Below, piece after piece: positions 25,307 to 38,051 of a DNA stretch of 64,000 nt. The stretch's first letter is position 1; each line of letters starts with the position of its first letter. The DNA is taken from the NCBI GenBank assembly GCA_963565915.1, contig OY751488.1:3968001-4032000 (forward strand), read 5' to 3'. The position numbers and the translations under genes are program-made. Origin of the DNA: Entoloma clypeatum (lineage: Eukaryota; Basidiomycota; Agaricomycetes; Agaricales; Entolomataceae). The notes under the pieces are model-generated. The model was given only the letters and a program-made list of their open reading frames with translations. It did not search any database and was not told the origin of the DNA.

Positions 25307-27973
25307 ATGGCCCCCGCTGACACGAGCTATAAACGCGGAGACGAGACCTGCGACAGCCGTGGAAGTCAAGCGACAATCTCCAACGATGACCTGCTCGTGA
25401 TGCAGGTCCGTGCGTTTCTGGAAGCAGCCGAGGATGTCGACATCGAGGTGGAGACGGTCGAAGACCTCATGCAAACGATACCTCCTGATCATGGACATGA
25501 AGGCGGTGGCGAAGAGCCTCTGAATGGAATTACTCTGTCCGCGGACGAAAGTGATTCAGACATCGACGAGGAGCTAGACACTTCGGCTCTCTATAACATA
25601 GAGGACCAAGGTGAGAACCTTCTGCATGCCCCCAGCGCTATATTGAAATGGTCTTTTGTCCCCAAGCACAGGAGACATGGGCACCGCAGGAGGTGAAGGA
25701 TATGATGTACCATCTAAAAGAACGAGGTGAGCAAGCCACACTATGCGAGTGCGCGTTCCCCCCTAATTATGTTGTTCACTAAAGGAATGTCTGCATGGAT
25801 CACAGAATATGTTTCAGTCCGTGCCATCCCCATCCCCAAACTCCTCCGGGCCTTTGGAATAAGTCTGGTGAGCTGGACGGTATTAATGAGGACACTTCTT
25901 TACAAGAGTATCTCAGTGCGAAGGACTGCAAAGCAAAAAACCCGCTACCCTGCTTTACTTTCTCAAAGTCGCTATGTTCCGCGAGTCAGCACGCATCAGC
26001 ATTTGTTGCCCTTCAATGTACACTGACGTATTCCCGTATGATAGGCTTCGGCTTCGCGAACGCTTGGCACAATACAGCACGATCTTTGATGCCGTGAACC
26101 TTATCCGGTCGTCGCAGCGAATCCTTATTCTGACCGGTGCAGGCATCAGTGAGTCGGTTCCGACTGATTACGGGACCGGTTTATGGTGATTCCCTATTTC
26201 GTCTTAGGTGTATCTTGTGGGATTCCCGACTTCCGTTCTCGAGACGGCTTGTACGCTTCGCTCAAGGATCGGGGTGAATATGATTTGGATGACCCCCAAC
26301 AAATGTATGCGTGATTGCTTCCATCGGCATTTTCATCGTCGAATGCACAGTTTTGCAGGTTCGATATAAACTATTTCCGAGAGAACCCAGCTGGTAAGTA
26401 TCTGTTTGTCTTTATAGAAACGATACTCAACTTCGCCCAGTTTTTTAGTCAGTCGTTTACGACCTCTGCACATCTGAGAAGAAACTGATTCTTATTGGGA
26501 GAAGTTCTTTTGCCCAGTTCGTTCTTTGCCTGAAACATGTGTCTCTGTCCTCATCATGTTGATAGCCAGATCTATCCAACAAATTTTATACCGTCGCCTT
26601 GTCATCGGTTTATCAAGCTAGTGGAACAAAGAAATCAAGTATGTGAAAGTCGTTTACCAGCCTATAAACTACTCTCTAATCTTTTGGACGCATCAGCTCC
26701 TTCGTGTAGGATGAAATTCTTGACAGTAAAGAGTTACATCGAGCTCACATGTTATTCGCGAAAACAGAACTATACCCAAAATATCGATACACTAGAAACC
26801 GTCGCCGGCGTCCGACGTGTCCTTCAATGTCATGGTTCCTTCTCTACGGCTACTTGCCTCCAATGCCGTCGGCGGGTCACCGTCTCTGGCTCCGAAGTTG
26901 AGGCTGACATCCTTAAACAAAAGGTTTCGCTTTGTATCGTGTGTAACCCGAATTCATCGACACCGAAAAAGAAGAAGAAAGTGGGCAAGAAAAAGGCAAA
27001 GGGGCAGTGGGATAGCGAGGATGAGGACGAAAGTGACGGGCCGCTCTATCCTGCTGGTATTATGAAGGTGTGTGTGTGTGATGATTGCAAACGTCAATCT
27101 GAAGAATGACCAAATAACACCGGTCGGGTTGAATGGACACGCAGCCTGACATCACGTTCTTCGGGGAAAAGTTGACAGATGAATTCGACGACTCTCTTGA
27201 GGAGGACCGGGAGAAAGTTGATCTCCTTCTCGTCATTGGAACGTCTTTGAAGGTCTCCCCGGTGGCAGAAATCCTGTGTAGGTCCTCGTGGTTTTCAAGC
27301 CGGACATCCTGCTCACTCTCCTTGATTCTGACTGACATTAGCACATCTTCCTCACTCAGTGCCTCAGGTAGGAAGTCTCAATGACATTGAAGTTCTTATG
27401 AGCACTTACCTTATTTTATGTATATACAGATCTTAATAAACAAGACACCAATACGGCACATCAACCCCGATGTGAGTCATTCGTCATCCTATAACTTGAG
27501 CACTCATCTAACTCCTTCTATAGATCGTTCTTCTCGGTAATGCCGATGATATCGTCCGACATCTCTGTCGCGAGCTTCATTGGGAACTACCTTTGGCGTA
27601 CCCTCAACCAAACAATGGCCGCGAACATCTTCGACGCACAAATCCGACGGAAATGCCGACGCTCGCACCTCGGTCGCCTGAGCGTGTAGGGAACAGGTGG
27701 GGTCATCATCTTGTGCCCAGACTGCTTGATGCCTGATCATGCCCTCTCAAAAGTCATGTGTGGTTGTTTGATGGAGCAGAAGGCGGGAAGTGGCTGCGAG
27801 ATCTGAAGCAAGAGCTGGCAAGTCAGGCGTCCACGTCTGAGTCCGAAGCTAGCACGTGCATATCGAGGCGTGGTTCTGGAGATCGTAAGAGGGTTTTCCT
27901 CGATGTTCTTGATCGGACGGACGAACCGGCATTGAAGAGAGTGAAGTCGGGGGAAGACTGTACTCGTTCATAA
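25307..27973 (+). CDS. SIR2-family NAD-dependent protein deacetylase (sirtuin)
   Basis: A multi-exon sirtuin, probably nuclear and of the Sir2/Hst1 class. The N-terminus is acidic ([14 protein letters not shown]) and includes [20 protein letters not shown], a segment typical of class I fungal Sir2 proteins. The catalytic core shows [10 protein letters not shown] (NAD-binding), [21 protein letters not shown] and CHGS with the general-base His, a CLQC...CIVC zinc site, and PDITFFGE followed by [17 protein letters not shown] Lys-rich insert and an acidic stretch ([20 protein letters not shown]) separate the zinc site from PDITFFGE. The C-terminal tail after [11 protein letters not shown] is low complexity and basic-acidic. 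Exons between about 26,340 and 26,770 were not fully resolved. A decayed copy of its 3' half lies just downstream. Confidence 0.86.
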
Positions 27974-28371
27974 CCACAAAGCTCGTCTGATGATTGGTGA
28001 CGGATCTGTAGAATGTGCGTGCACCTTTCACATAGATCTCCGCGAACCATATTTTTTTTTTCAAATTCTGACCTTGATGGCTGTGATTTCTTTTAGATGT
28101 GTTTCTTGTATAATGCGCTACAAAATAACAACCAAGCTATGTGTAAATTTCTATCTGGGCTAGGTGCAATCAGAACATTTTTTGGATTCTTGGGTTGGGA
28201 AACCGCGAGCTCTGGGACCTATTTATGTGTCCTTTTACAAAAAAGTAAACCAGTGTTGATGCAAGCCGTAGCGCCGGACGAGTAGGACCGGGCTATAACA
28301 TGAAAAATGGTGGAAATCTTGTGTCTTGCATGTACTCCAGATGTCGTGCTCATAAGGTCTACAGGCATGGT
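27974..28371. other. intergenic region
   Basis: Downstream of the sirtuin stop; 3' UTR expected at the left edge. No gene seen before the sirtuin-like pseudogene. Confidence 0.4.
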
Positions 28372-29035
28372 GAAATCCCATCGACATTCAAGTTTCGTAA
28401 CACGCTCGCTGGCGTCCAACATGTCATTCATTCAACGTCATGACACCTTTGCTGCTGCCGCTATATGCACATGCCTGCACTTGAGTTCATCGATGCTGAG
28501 AAGGAAGAAGGGATTGGGGGCAGAGTTGAAGGCGAAGAGGCAATGGGATAGCGAGGAGAGTGACTGGCCGCTTTAACCTGCTGGAATTTCTGAAGGTGTG
28601 TACTGACGGAACGCCAATCTGGGTTGGTGACTGATTATTTGTTCGAATGCAGCCGTTATTTGGGAAGGAGTTGGCGCGTGAATTCCCTTGAATGGGACTA
28701 AGAGAGTTCGTCTCCTCGTCAAATGCAACATCTCTGAAAGGCTCCCCCCAAGTGGCAGACATCTTGTGTAGGTCCTTATGGTTTTTACGCCAAACATCGC
28801 CTGATTCTCCTACAGCCGGCGATGTTCCATGGAACATCCGGTCAGGCAGAAAGTCCTTATGATATAGAAGCTCTTTGCAAAGTCTTTCTTAAGTTCTCTT
28901 ATCTATACAGATTGGGACAAACAAGGCGGCAATTCGGCACATTTGACATGAATTTTTCATGCCATGTGTTGGGCTCTTATCTATCTTACTGAAGTGCCGA
29001 CGCCCACAACTGAGCTCCCAGAGCGTGCGGGGTCA
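28372..29035 (+). pseudogene. tandem, degenerate copy of the sirtuin 3' half
   Basis: DNA here matches the neighbouring sirtuin gene (about 26,780-27,700) block by block. It has a GGCGTCC-A-ACATGTC..CAACGTCATG block like the CHGS exon, a GCAATGGGATAGCGAGGA block like the GQWDSED region, a CTGCTGGAATTTCTGAAGGTGTG block like the exon end and donor, and a GTGGCAGA.ATCTTGTGTAGGTCCT block like the VAEIL splice site. Blocks ACAAACAAGGCGGCAATTCG and TGCCGACGCCCACA follow in order. Intron segments are also matched, so it arose by DNA duplication, not by reverse transcription. The zinc-site segment is deleted and frameshifts and stops are frequent. No 5' half was found. Confidence 0.8.
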
Positions 29036-30186
29036 TCTTCGAATTGCTTTTGATCTCTGATCGCTTAAGTGAACATGTGCCAATCATAACATTCGATGAC
29101 TTGGGACGGATACATAAAAATGTGCGTGTGGGTTCGTATCTGTCATCGCCGCTGCTGACTTGGTGGCTGCCACTCTTTATATGTATCATATATCTCTCTC
29201 TCAACTGGCCAGTCAGTGACAAACTTCACGCTCAAGTTATCCACAATCATCATTTCAGATCCGTACTTCTCGACCCCCGCAGTCCCGCGCAAACATATTG
29301 AGCATCCGCCTATTTGTTATATCCCGTTATCGAGAAAATCAATCAATCATCTGATAGTGCATCTCTGCTTCCGAGGTTTTTTTGGAAACTCGTCACCGAT
29401 CGGACATACTTTTTCATCGTCCTTGTCTGACAATCGCACAAGTCACAACAGCCTCCGCCTCTTCATGTCCTTTGACAATGGTCGATGCGCGTCGTCCCAT
29501 GACGCTGCTTGCCGTGCTCACCATATACCAGATACTTAACTTCGAATGCTCGATAGATTGATTGGCATAATCGCGGAACGGCCTGCACCTCTGTAGACAT
29601 GTGCTACCTCTCCACGTGTTCGAACAACTGATGGCCTGTGAGGGCCTGCGACACACTTGGTTTCTTGGCACTAGGCTCGTGTTCTCTGGGGATCTTTCGT
29701 GGCGAGTCAACGTGTAGCAGTCATGCGGAGCCCTTGGAACATATCCAGGTGGGTCGCTCAAAGGTCACTTACCCTTTAAGAATGGCTTGCTCTAGGCAAC
29801 TTGTCAATTTCGGAACCAACCAACCACCTGATCCTAAGAAGGCATGGCTCATCTAAAAATACTGGAATGCTCATCAAAAGAAGTCGTTTATCTCTATTAT
29901 CTACGCGTCAATGCAGCTTCCGACTTCCCCATCGCATCAGTGCTGGACTACTGGTTCCCCTGAACGAGTGCTTCCGCTGCGTTCATCCATATGTTCCCTA
30001 GCTCCTGTGACCTATCTTTCAGTGAACTTCCTGTGCCGCCTCATGTGTTTCACGGTGCCAAGCTGAAATCCAATCCGCGATGGCCTCCTTTTCTAGCATT
30101 CTATCGAGTCCCGCAGAGCTACATACCTTCCGTATAAGAAGCACCTATGTTTCACGACATTCTTCATTCTCGCAGCAGGATTCAAC
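29036..30186. other. intergenic region, nothing recognised
   Basis: Several short frames without family resemblance. The right end should hold the promoter of the M43 protease gene. Confidence 0.45.
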
Positions 30187-31393
30187 ATGTTCTCTTCCAT
30201 CGCTTTTGCTCTTGTGCTTGTTGCGTCCTCGGTGCTCTCGAAGCCCCTCGCACAGAGGTTCGGCTGCTTTCATCGCGAATCGTGGCGAAAAAGAGACTGA
30301 TTGCCTTGCCTTAGGACGTGTGGAACATACATCAGCGACGAGAAGCTTGCCAAGGCTGAGGCATACTTCCAGGCCAACAAGGTTACCCCCAGTAACTTCA
30401 GTACTCAGGCCGCTCGCAACGTAATTCGCTCTAATTATTAAAAACCGCGAGTCGCTCTCATCTTTTATCCTTCCCCTTTAGGTCTATTGGCATGTCATTA
30501 GCCAGGACACCACTACCGCTGGAGGCAACATCCCGTGAGTTCCTGTCACTGAATCTCACTCACTGTATTTATTATCCCTCGGAACCTCGTCAGCGCTTCG
30601 CAAATCACGGCGCAAATCAGCGTCTTGAACCAAGACTACGCCAGCGTCGGAGTTTCTTGGGTGTTGGCCGGAACCACACGCACCGTCAATTCAGACTGGT
30701 TCAACAACGTCGGGCCCGACGCATCCCAACAGACAACGATGAAGAACACTCTCCGCAAGGGTGGCGCCGCTGACCTCAATGTCTACTCCGTCGGGTTTGG
30801 CTCTTTATATTCTCGCTGACACGGGCAACGGTGGAATTTATGATATGTCCTGTCTAGTTTCAAGTCTGGTTCTGGTCAAGGCCTCCTCGGCTACTCTACT
30901 TTCCCTTCAGACTACACTAGCGACCCCAAAGATGACGGTGTCGTCATGCTCTTCTCTTCTGTCCCCGGGGGGGCTTCGTCTCCCTACAATTTGGGCAGGG
31001 TGAGTTATTCGATACCGACGCCTTCCCTCTCCAGTGTCGACGCCTACTGATATCGTAAACTTCAGACGCTCACCCACGAGGCTGGTCACTGGGTTGGTTT
31101 ATACCACACCTTCCAAGGTGGATGTTCCTCTTCCGGTGACTCGGTCAGCGACACCCCCCCTGAGAGCTCTGCCGCTTACGGCTGCCCTGCCGGTCGTGAT
31201 ACCTGCTCTGGTGGAGGCGTTGACCCCATCCGTACGTCCTCTTAATCAACCTCTGCTGTCTTCCATTAAAATTATATATATATATATTTTAGACAACTTC
31301 ATGGACTACACTGATGACTCGTGCATGACCGGCTTCACCCCTGGCCAAGGCACCCGTCTCGCTCAACAGATGGCCACTTACCGTGGCGTCTAG
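30187..31393 (+). CDS. secreted M43 (pappalysin-like) zinc metalloprotease
   Basis: A multi-exon gene, roughly 280 residues. It starts [20 protein letters not shown], a signal peptide (exon 1 30187-30257), followed by [19 protein letters not shown]. The catalytic domain shows [26 protein letters not shown] and DLNVYSVGF, then the zinc motif [15 protein letters not shown] (HExxHxxGxxH complete) with two further Cys pairs ([16 protein letters not shown] and [17 protein letters not shown]), and the Met-turn [11 protein letters not shown]. It ends ATYRGV at 31393. Fungal M43 enzymes of this size are extracellular proteases acting on host or substrate proteins, so a nutritional role is likely. No break seen. 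Confidence 0.9.
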
Positions 31394-32135
31394 ATGCAGT
31401 AAAAATCATGGCCTCAGGAGAAATTGTACAGCGTGGGGGGGATGTTGTATGTACTTTATCAATGTATATGCGATACCAGGATATGTATGTATGTATGTAA
31501 ACTCGTTATAACTATGTAAATATCGGAAGATGAGTCGATGATTTTGCCTCGGTGTAACTGTAAGTTTGAAGGTCCGAGTGGATCAGTTTTTGCATCTCGA
31601 ATAATTGATTAAATGTGGTGACCGGACGCAGCGATTACGAAGGGCGAGACTGACTTCTTGGGTTGAGGAAACAAGCGAGAATGTTCAATAATTTTAGGTT
31701 GAGAGCCACTGTTACTATTGAGTTGTTCAAAGATTGATTGACTCGATCGCCCAGAGAGCCAGAGTGGTCAACGACTCGCGTTGACGCCAAATCAGTATGG
31801 CATACGATCAGGCACTGCAAAAATAGTCAATTACAATGGACTTAAATACCTGTTTGAACCAGTGTACATAAGTATACTGCCGTGCTCGCTACTTGATGAC
31901 TCGTAAGGAAGTGAAGAACTTCGCAATAAGTAAGTATATCTTGCAATACTGTAAGTACTGATGATGGTGAGGCCGAATCATGATATGCCCGTCAACCTTC
32001 GTATAGTGCGGGACGCGGTGGCGGAGTCGCGTTCAAAACGTTAGATAAAACGAGGTGTACAGAAAGAGGAAGCAAAGAGGAAGACAAGAATATGAAAAAA
32101 AAAAGTTGATATTACACGGGAGCACATATTCCTTT
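31394..32135. other. intergenic region (convergent gene ends)
   Basis: Between the stops of the M43 protease (plus) and SKN7 (minus). Contains a short GTAT microsatellite near 31,484-31,500 and a poly-A run near 32,095. No gene seen. Confidence 0.5.
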
Positions 32136-34339
32136 TCACTCGACCACCTGAAAACGACCCCGCTTCGTCTCTCTCACATCATCGTCTACATCCCCTGACC
32201 GCCGTTTGCAACGCATGTCACCGTCATAAGCCGTGCCCTGCAGATACATTTGTAGATCCCCAACTATGGATGACATCCCCACCACAGGATTGAATGCACC
32301 GTCCGTGTCACTGGGGATCGACGGAGAGGGCAAAGGTTGCATCGTTCCGCCGGCAGCATCTGGGGAGGGTGGGATCCCAGCGGGGACGGGCATACGCGAC
32401 ATTTTCCGGAACGCTTTGAGGTGTATGAGGTGTTTCTAAGGCAAAAAAAAAATACCGTCAATGGAAAGGTGCCTGACAAAAGGATCATTTATCGTGCGGT
32501 TTACCTCAAGCACCCCCAGAAGATTCGCTTTGGTAACTGGTTTCGATAGGATGTCATTCATGCCTGGTGACAACGAAGTTTCAGCATCGGACCCCCGTGG
32601 GTTTTATTTTTAAGATCAATAGAAAAAATGAAGGTTACCGGAAGAATAATATGTCATGATCTGTCTGGGCGTCGAGTTGCTCGTCATCGAGATGATGGGA
32701 GTGAGATGATCAAACTTGCGTATCAACGACGTGGCGGTGACCCCATCTAGGTTTGGCATCATGATATCCTACGAAAATGGAAATATTCAGTATCGATGAC
32801 AGATATTAAAAAAAAGGGGGGGAGGGTTATGAGTATACATACCATGAGGACAAGATCATACTTCTCTAAATTCATCTTAGTGAGCGCCCCTACACCATCC
32901 TCGGCGACATCGGTCGTACACCCAAACACTTGCAAGATTCTGCTGCTTAGCCTCCGACTCACGATGTCATCGTCCACCAGCAGGACATGCGGGGGGACCA
33001 TCCATCCTGGAAGAGCCGGCGATACCGGTCGTCGATCGCCGCCGGAAATTCCAACGAAGAAGGAAGGTGTCGCCGAGCGGAAAAACTGTTCGAGAGGAAG
33101 CGGTAGGTGCGACGTGGCGACCTGGGCGTCGCCCTGTTCTGTTTCTGGCTGAATATCTTCTCGCATCCAGGCGCCGGCAGCCGAAGGCGCGACAGAAACC
33201 CAACTACTCGACGAAGAGCCTGCGGTATCAAGTTGAAACAGCACATCATTATCGAAAGACTTGAGGGGAGCAAAGAAGACATCGCCACTTTCCGTGGACT
33301 CATCAGCCACACCAACATTTGTCAGATTCAAATTTTCGGCATCGGCAGAAGGGGAGATTACTGAGGCCGTGCCGGGCGATGATGCTGACGTCGAGGCTGC
33401 AACGGGTGACTGTGTAGAGGAGGAAGAAGATGTGACGGCCGTAAAATCGAAATTTCCCAAAGAAAAGTCGACTTCATTCATCCGAGTTGGCACCTCGACG
33501 GGATATGGATTTTGTAAACTCGAGTGGGGTTGCGAATCCGGTGGAATCTGGCGCATAGCATTTACATCCTGCCTGAGAGTCGCGCACTCGGTGACGAGGG
33601 TTGCCTGTGTCTCTGAAACGGTGCACAGCTGGGCAGACAGGGTATGGTGGGATGATGCTAAGGATGCGAGTTGGGCCTGCAAAGCAGAGAGCTGATTCTG
33701 AAGCGTGGATAGCTGGGCATGGAGGGAGTCAGGACGATGGTGTTGAGGATAGTCGGAGTCGCTCGTAGGTTGGTATGGAGAAGGATGGCGTGTGTGTGGT
33801 GAAAGAGAGCGCCGCCAGTGTGTAGATGATCGACGGGTACTAATCTCTCCGTCTGCGTTTGTAGCCTTCACGGCTTGCCGTTGTGCAGGGGGCTTGCGCT
33901 TGATGTTTTCGAGGTCGTCCCGACCGTCGATGTGGAAGTTCGGGTGATGGAATACCCAGTTCTAGCTCATCATGGGAAATGGTGTCATGATTCGTGGGGT
34001 AGTAGCTGGACTGACTTGTTCGCCAAATTCGTCGTCATTGTCGATGTTCTTGATCTTGTGAAAATCGTACTTGTTCAACTGGCGCACGAAGCTGGCAAAG
34101 TTGGAGTGCTTGAATACCCGCGGAAGAATCGTTCTAGTGAATTCGTTCAGATCCTGGATGAAATTTATCATTCCGTTGAACGTCAAGATGCAAAACTCTT
34201 TTACCCTTACGACAAAGCGATCTCCCAGTGGGGCCCAAGACACGATCTGTTGAACAGATTTGTCCTCTAGTATTCTGTACAACTTCTTGACAAAGTCGCA
34301 GGCAGGCGCGGGAGCGTGGGAGGCCATTTTCGAGGACAT
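32136..34339 (-). CDS. SKN7: SKN7-type transcription factor with response-regulator receiver domain
   Basis: About 600 residues in several exons. The N-terminal HSF-type DNA-binding domain is split by an intron after FVVR and continues DLNEFTRTILPRVFKHSNF then ASFVRQLNKYDFHKIKN. Next are an FHHPNF segment and a coiled-coil region (HAQLSTLQNQLSALQAQLAS). After a Ser/Thr-rich linker comes the receiver domain: HVLLVDDDIVSRRL with the acidic pair, VLM then (across an intron) DIMMPNLDG with the phospho-acceptor Asp, PIISMTSN with the conserved Thr/Ser, and LSKPV with the Lys. Skn7 acts at the end of the HOG multistep phosphorelay and in oxidative and cell-wall stress responses. All key residues are present. 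Confidence 0.92.
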
Positions 34340-35769
34340 GATTTCTAGTTGAGAGGGAAACAGAAGGGTGTTTTATGGATTTCATAGAAAAGGGCCCAGG
34401 CTGGCCGGTTGCTGGGAAATATCCCAACGGCTGCAAATCGGCTGGCACCTGGGACCATATTCATCCAGGTCCGCTCTTCCTCCATGGTTCCTTGGTTGTC
34501 ATTCGAGCGCAGGATTGTCGGAGTATTATAGGCCATACAAGCTTAAGATAAGTTATTGTTACATTGTTACACATTGTGTAGTTCTGTTCAGATGCGGTTT
34601 GCACTTCAAGTGAAGATTACTCAACGAGCACAGCCTCTGGCATATGCCGTTCCCCGGCCATGCGAACTCGTTCCCACCGCATATCGGAACGAGCAGGGAA
34701 CTTGCGAAAAGAACGGTTCTTATCGGGCGCTGGGGACACGGCATGACAGGAGAAATATAACGGTCCGTCGTATAAATGGACCTTGTCTGTTATGTACAAT
34801 GGCGTTGCAGGCTATGTAATTGGCCTCCGGTAACCGCGCAGTCAACAATTACCGTCACTTTTGGGAGGCTCATCAACCACGCCCCAGACCAGTATACAGA
34901 TGAATTGCATCCAGCGTGCCATCCGACTTTTTCTTGCCTTGCCCACGTTTTCCTCAGCGTCCCATTTGAGCGTACCCGCGGCCATGCCTCTCCCGCCGTG
35001 TAGACCATTATTGAAGGGATGTCCACAACGCATAAATAAGTGCTTCATCCACGGCCTTTGATCTGCGGGAATCTTGAGCGCTGCAGGGCGATGGTCGCGT
35101 GGGTTTTGGAAAACGAAGCGCGTAGTCTACGGCCTCTGATCAGGAGCTCGATCGTCTCGTCACAGAGATACGGTCGGTCCGTCGGAATACTACAGCTGGT
35201 CACGCTGGGCTTTGTGTGCGAAGCCTGCTATGAAGCGGAACGGCACGGATCCAGACGAAGGTCTGGTACGGAGCCCGTCTGAGTGAGGTTGCCAGTGTGA
35301 ATGAGGAGGTTGCCGGAGGCAAGAGGGAGAAGAGTGTTGTGATGCAGACAGACGGTGAGGGTCCGGGAGAGAGGGCCAAGGCGACTAAGTTCGTATGGTT
35401 TGTGAATGACTCCACATTACCTGATGGCAATTGTCGTGGATGTAGCGTATACATGGCGCGAGTATCAGAGCCCCTGAGGTTCTGGCGAGGGAACGGAGGA
35501 AATTCGGGATTCGATGCTGGGTCGGATGTACAACATCATCACAGTGATGAGTCGGTCTGTCGTCGTCATTGCGTAGGATCTGCATCACTTTGTGGCAGGC
35601 GGGGTCCTCCTTCCCTCACCAAGTCTATTCGTTCTTTCTCACCTCACGATATTTCGGAATTTGCTTCTATCTTCAACAGAGCGCAAGCGGAACCGCCTTC
35701 ACGCTCCAGGCCAAGACAACAAACACAGTTCTATTGTGACTCATGCTAGACAACAAATCTTTCCTCTCC
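34340..35769. other. intergenic region, no supported gene
   Basis: 1.4 kb upstream of SKN7 (minus) and downstream of the GH12 gene (minus). Opposed frames near 35,200-35,750 (for example 35297-35749 plus) have no recognisable domain. An unrecognised small gene cannot be excluded. Confidence 0.35.
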
Positions 35770-36813
35770 CTAGTTTATGACCGCGCTATAGGACGTCCTA
35801 GTACAACCAAGTGTCAGTCCACGATCCATGCATGCATGATGAACATGAGATAATGACATACGTCTTGAATGTGGCGGATCCCGAGGTGGCTTCTGTGCCC
35901 GCTTGCAAAGCAGCGAGGTATTCAGTACCGGGGAACTCGTGGTTCGTGACCAAGTACTAAGAGGCAGGGTTCACACTCAGACTCTAGTCCCACGAAAAGA
36001 AAATGGCTCACAGTAAGGAACACTTTCAAATCACCCTTGAAATTGGAAATAGTCCCGTTGGAAGAAACGAAGGTGAAGACCTTTTTACCATCAGCCACTC
36101 CACTGTAAAGGTTCCTGGATTTATACGCGGTTAGGGGTTCTTCAATGAGAGAACGTTGCCCCTGGACTGACCAAGTGTGTTTGGCAAGAGAGATACCAGA
36201 TTTCACAGGTACCGGCTTTTCAGCCTCCTTTGAAATCGGAAGGGCATTGCGGTTCGCAAGCCAGATCCTGATCTCATTGCCCTCGGCCCCTTTCGGCGTC
36301 GAGGAAGTGATCAAGTGGTACGCGACGGTGGTGACAGCGGATGAAGCCTTTTGAGACCACGACCATGATGACTATAACAACCCAAAAAAATCAGCAAGGG
36401 AGGGGGGTGTCAAGCATGGATGAGATGGATTCACTAAGATGGAATGGATAGCGGAGACTTGCTTGTGAAGGCCACGTTTAACACCAATGTTTGTGTAGAT
36501 CTTCACAGTGTTGCCACCTTTCCAGAACCAAGTGGTCGACCACGCAACTTTATCGCCGCTCTGAGAATCGACCTGAGCACATGCTGCCTTCCATTTAGAT
36601 TTCACCAATTGATTGACGGAAAGTGTATACGGTCCGGCAGGGATAGAGTCAGATGCACCTTGAGAAAATATAGATAAATCAGAATCTAGGGCGTGCTCGA
36701 AAAACATCACTGGGCTCACCGCAGTGCTCAGCAGCCCTCACATCTAACTCAGCAAGTGGAGAGGCTATGGCGAGTGGAATCAAGGCGATGAGGAAAGCGA
36801 CTGTTAACTTCAT
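35770..36813 (-). CDS. secreted glycoside hydrolase family 12 (endoglucanase/xyloglucanase type)
   Basis: A multi-exon gene of about 240 residues. It opens MKLTVAFLIALIPLAIASP, a signal peptide. GH12 blocks follow: GPYTLSVNQLVKSKW, VAWSTTWFWKGG, then SWSWSQKASSAVTTVAYHLI, SSTPKGAEGNEIRIWLA with the nucleophile Glu in NEIRIW, then NLYSGVADGKKVFTFVSS and FKGDLKVFL. The acid/base Glu is in LQAGTEATSGSATFKT, and the last exon (ending at 35770) gives TSYSAVIN. These enzymes hydrolyse internal beta-1,4-glucan links in cellulose or xyloglucan. A TATA box (TATAAAAAA, complement of 36877-36885) lies about 65-75 bases upstream of the start. Both catalytic Glu residues are present. Confidence 0.88.
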
Positions 36814-38051
36814 CGTAGGCAGTGTTTCGGAAGGAATTGCTAAGACGGGATTGGGTTGTGACTTTGAACTGCACCCTTTTTTATACTTGTTGGTTTTCGA
36901 AGCAAGAAAAGGGCGTATAACGGAGTCGGAAGATGTCCTCGCCTCCTTCCACAGCAACCTGCATATGGCCCAAACGGATGAACTCTTTGGTAGTTATTCT
37001 GTATCGTGTGGGGGGAAGCCTGGCATGGGTGGTTGGAAGGACAAATGTGGATATTCGCAATGGAGTGCTCGCGACGCGCAAGAAGTTGGCGTGAGATCGA
37101 CGAAGGTTTTTCGTCCTGTTCAAAGCTTCCAACAAGGCCGAGGAGTCGAGCGGAAAAACTCATAGCAACGACACGCCGTGAGAGTCTTCGACATGTTGGG
37201 ATGTCGAGAATGCGACTGCCGAGGCATGTGGACTCGAAACTTCGATTCTTGCGATGCATCATATGCGAGTTTCGCGTCATCGTCGGTACAAAAGGCTGCC
37301 CATTGCTTATGAGAGACGTTGAACTGTCAAGAAAGCGATGCACGCAGTGGCCGCGCCGATTCTTATGTCGAGACATGGATCATCTGCACTTCGGTACAAA
37401 TGTAAGGATCCTACTAGGTATTCAAATCTCAGTGAGATGTCTCTATCATGTCTCGAGGAAAGTAAGTATAAGACTCACCTCAGTGTTTGCACGCGAGAGC
37501 CGCGGGTCAAACGACTGGAGACAACGAAAAAACGGAAACGACTCCCAATTTAGGCCTCCACCCCAGCCAGCCCCACCACCGGGCGTTCGGACACAATGAT
37601 CTGGGGTGCAATATTACTGTGGACATAACGTTATAGTCCCTGACAATTCTTGGACCTGGAACGATGCTGGTCAGGATGGCTTTCTAGGGTATTACAACTG
37701 TGGGCCTAGCGAATATGCGTAGAAAGTAGCGAGCAACGAGAACCTTGGCTTTTGGCTGGAGGTGTTTGTTATATCAAACGCAACTACATAATTGTAATAA
37801 GGACTATTTTTTAAAAAAGATGGTCGTTTATCAATGATTCATGACTAGTTAGAGTTGTTCCTCAAACCATGAGATCGTACTTGTAACATAGACATCATGC
37901 CACCACCGGCGCCATACCCATGCAACTATCAAAGCAAAAGAGAGCTACATACTAAAAGCCCACAGCGAAACTTCAGCATAGAAGAGTCTGTAACTGGCAT
38001 AACATTAACATACCTCCGATAAATAAAGTCGTCATCCTCTTTCCCAACACA
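36814..38051. other. intergenic region with unassigned opposed open frames
   Basis: Frames of 178 (minus, 36840-37376) and 197 codons (plus, 37006-37599) overlap each other. Neither has a domain, and the region holds the GH12 promoter. From about 37,600 to 38,050 nothing is seen. Confidence 0.4.

Noticed and set aside
36840..37599. Overlapping 178- and 197-codon frames on opposite strands
   Set aside because: Mutually overlapping, no motifs, and they lie in the GH12 promoter region.
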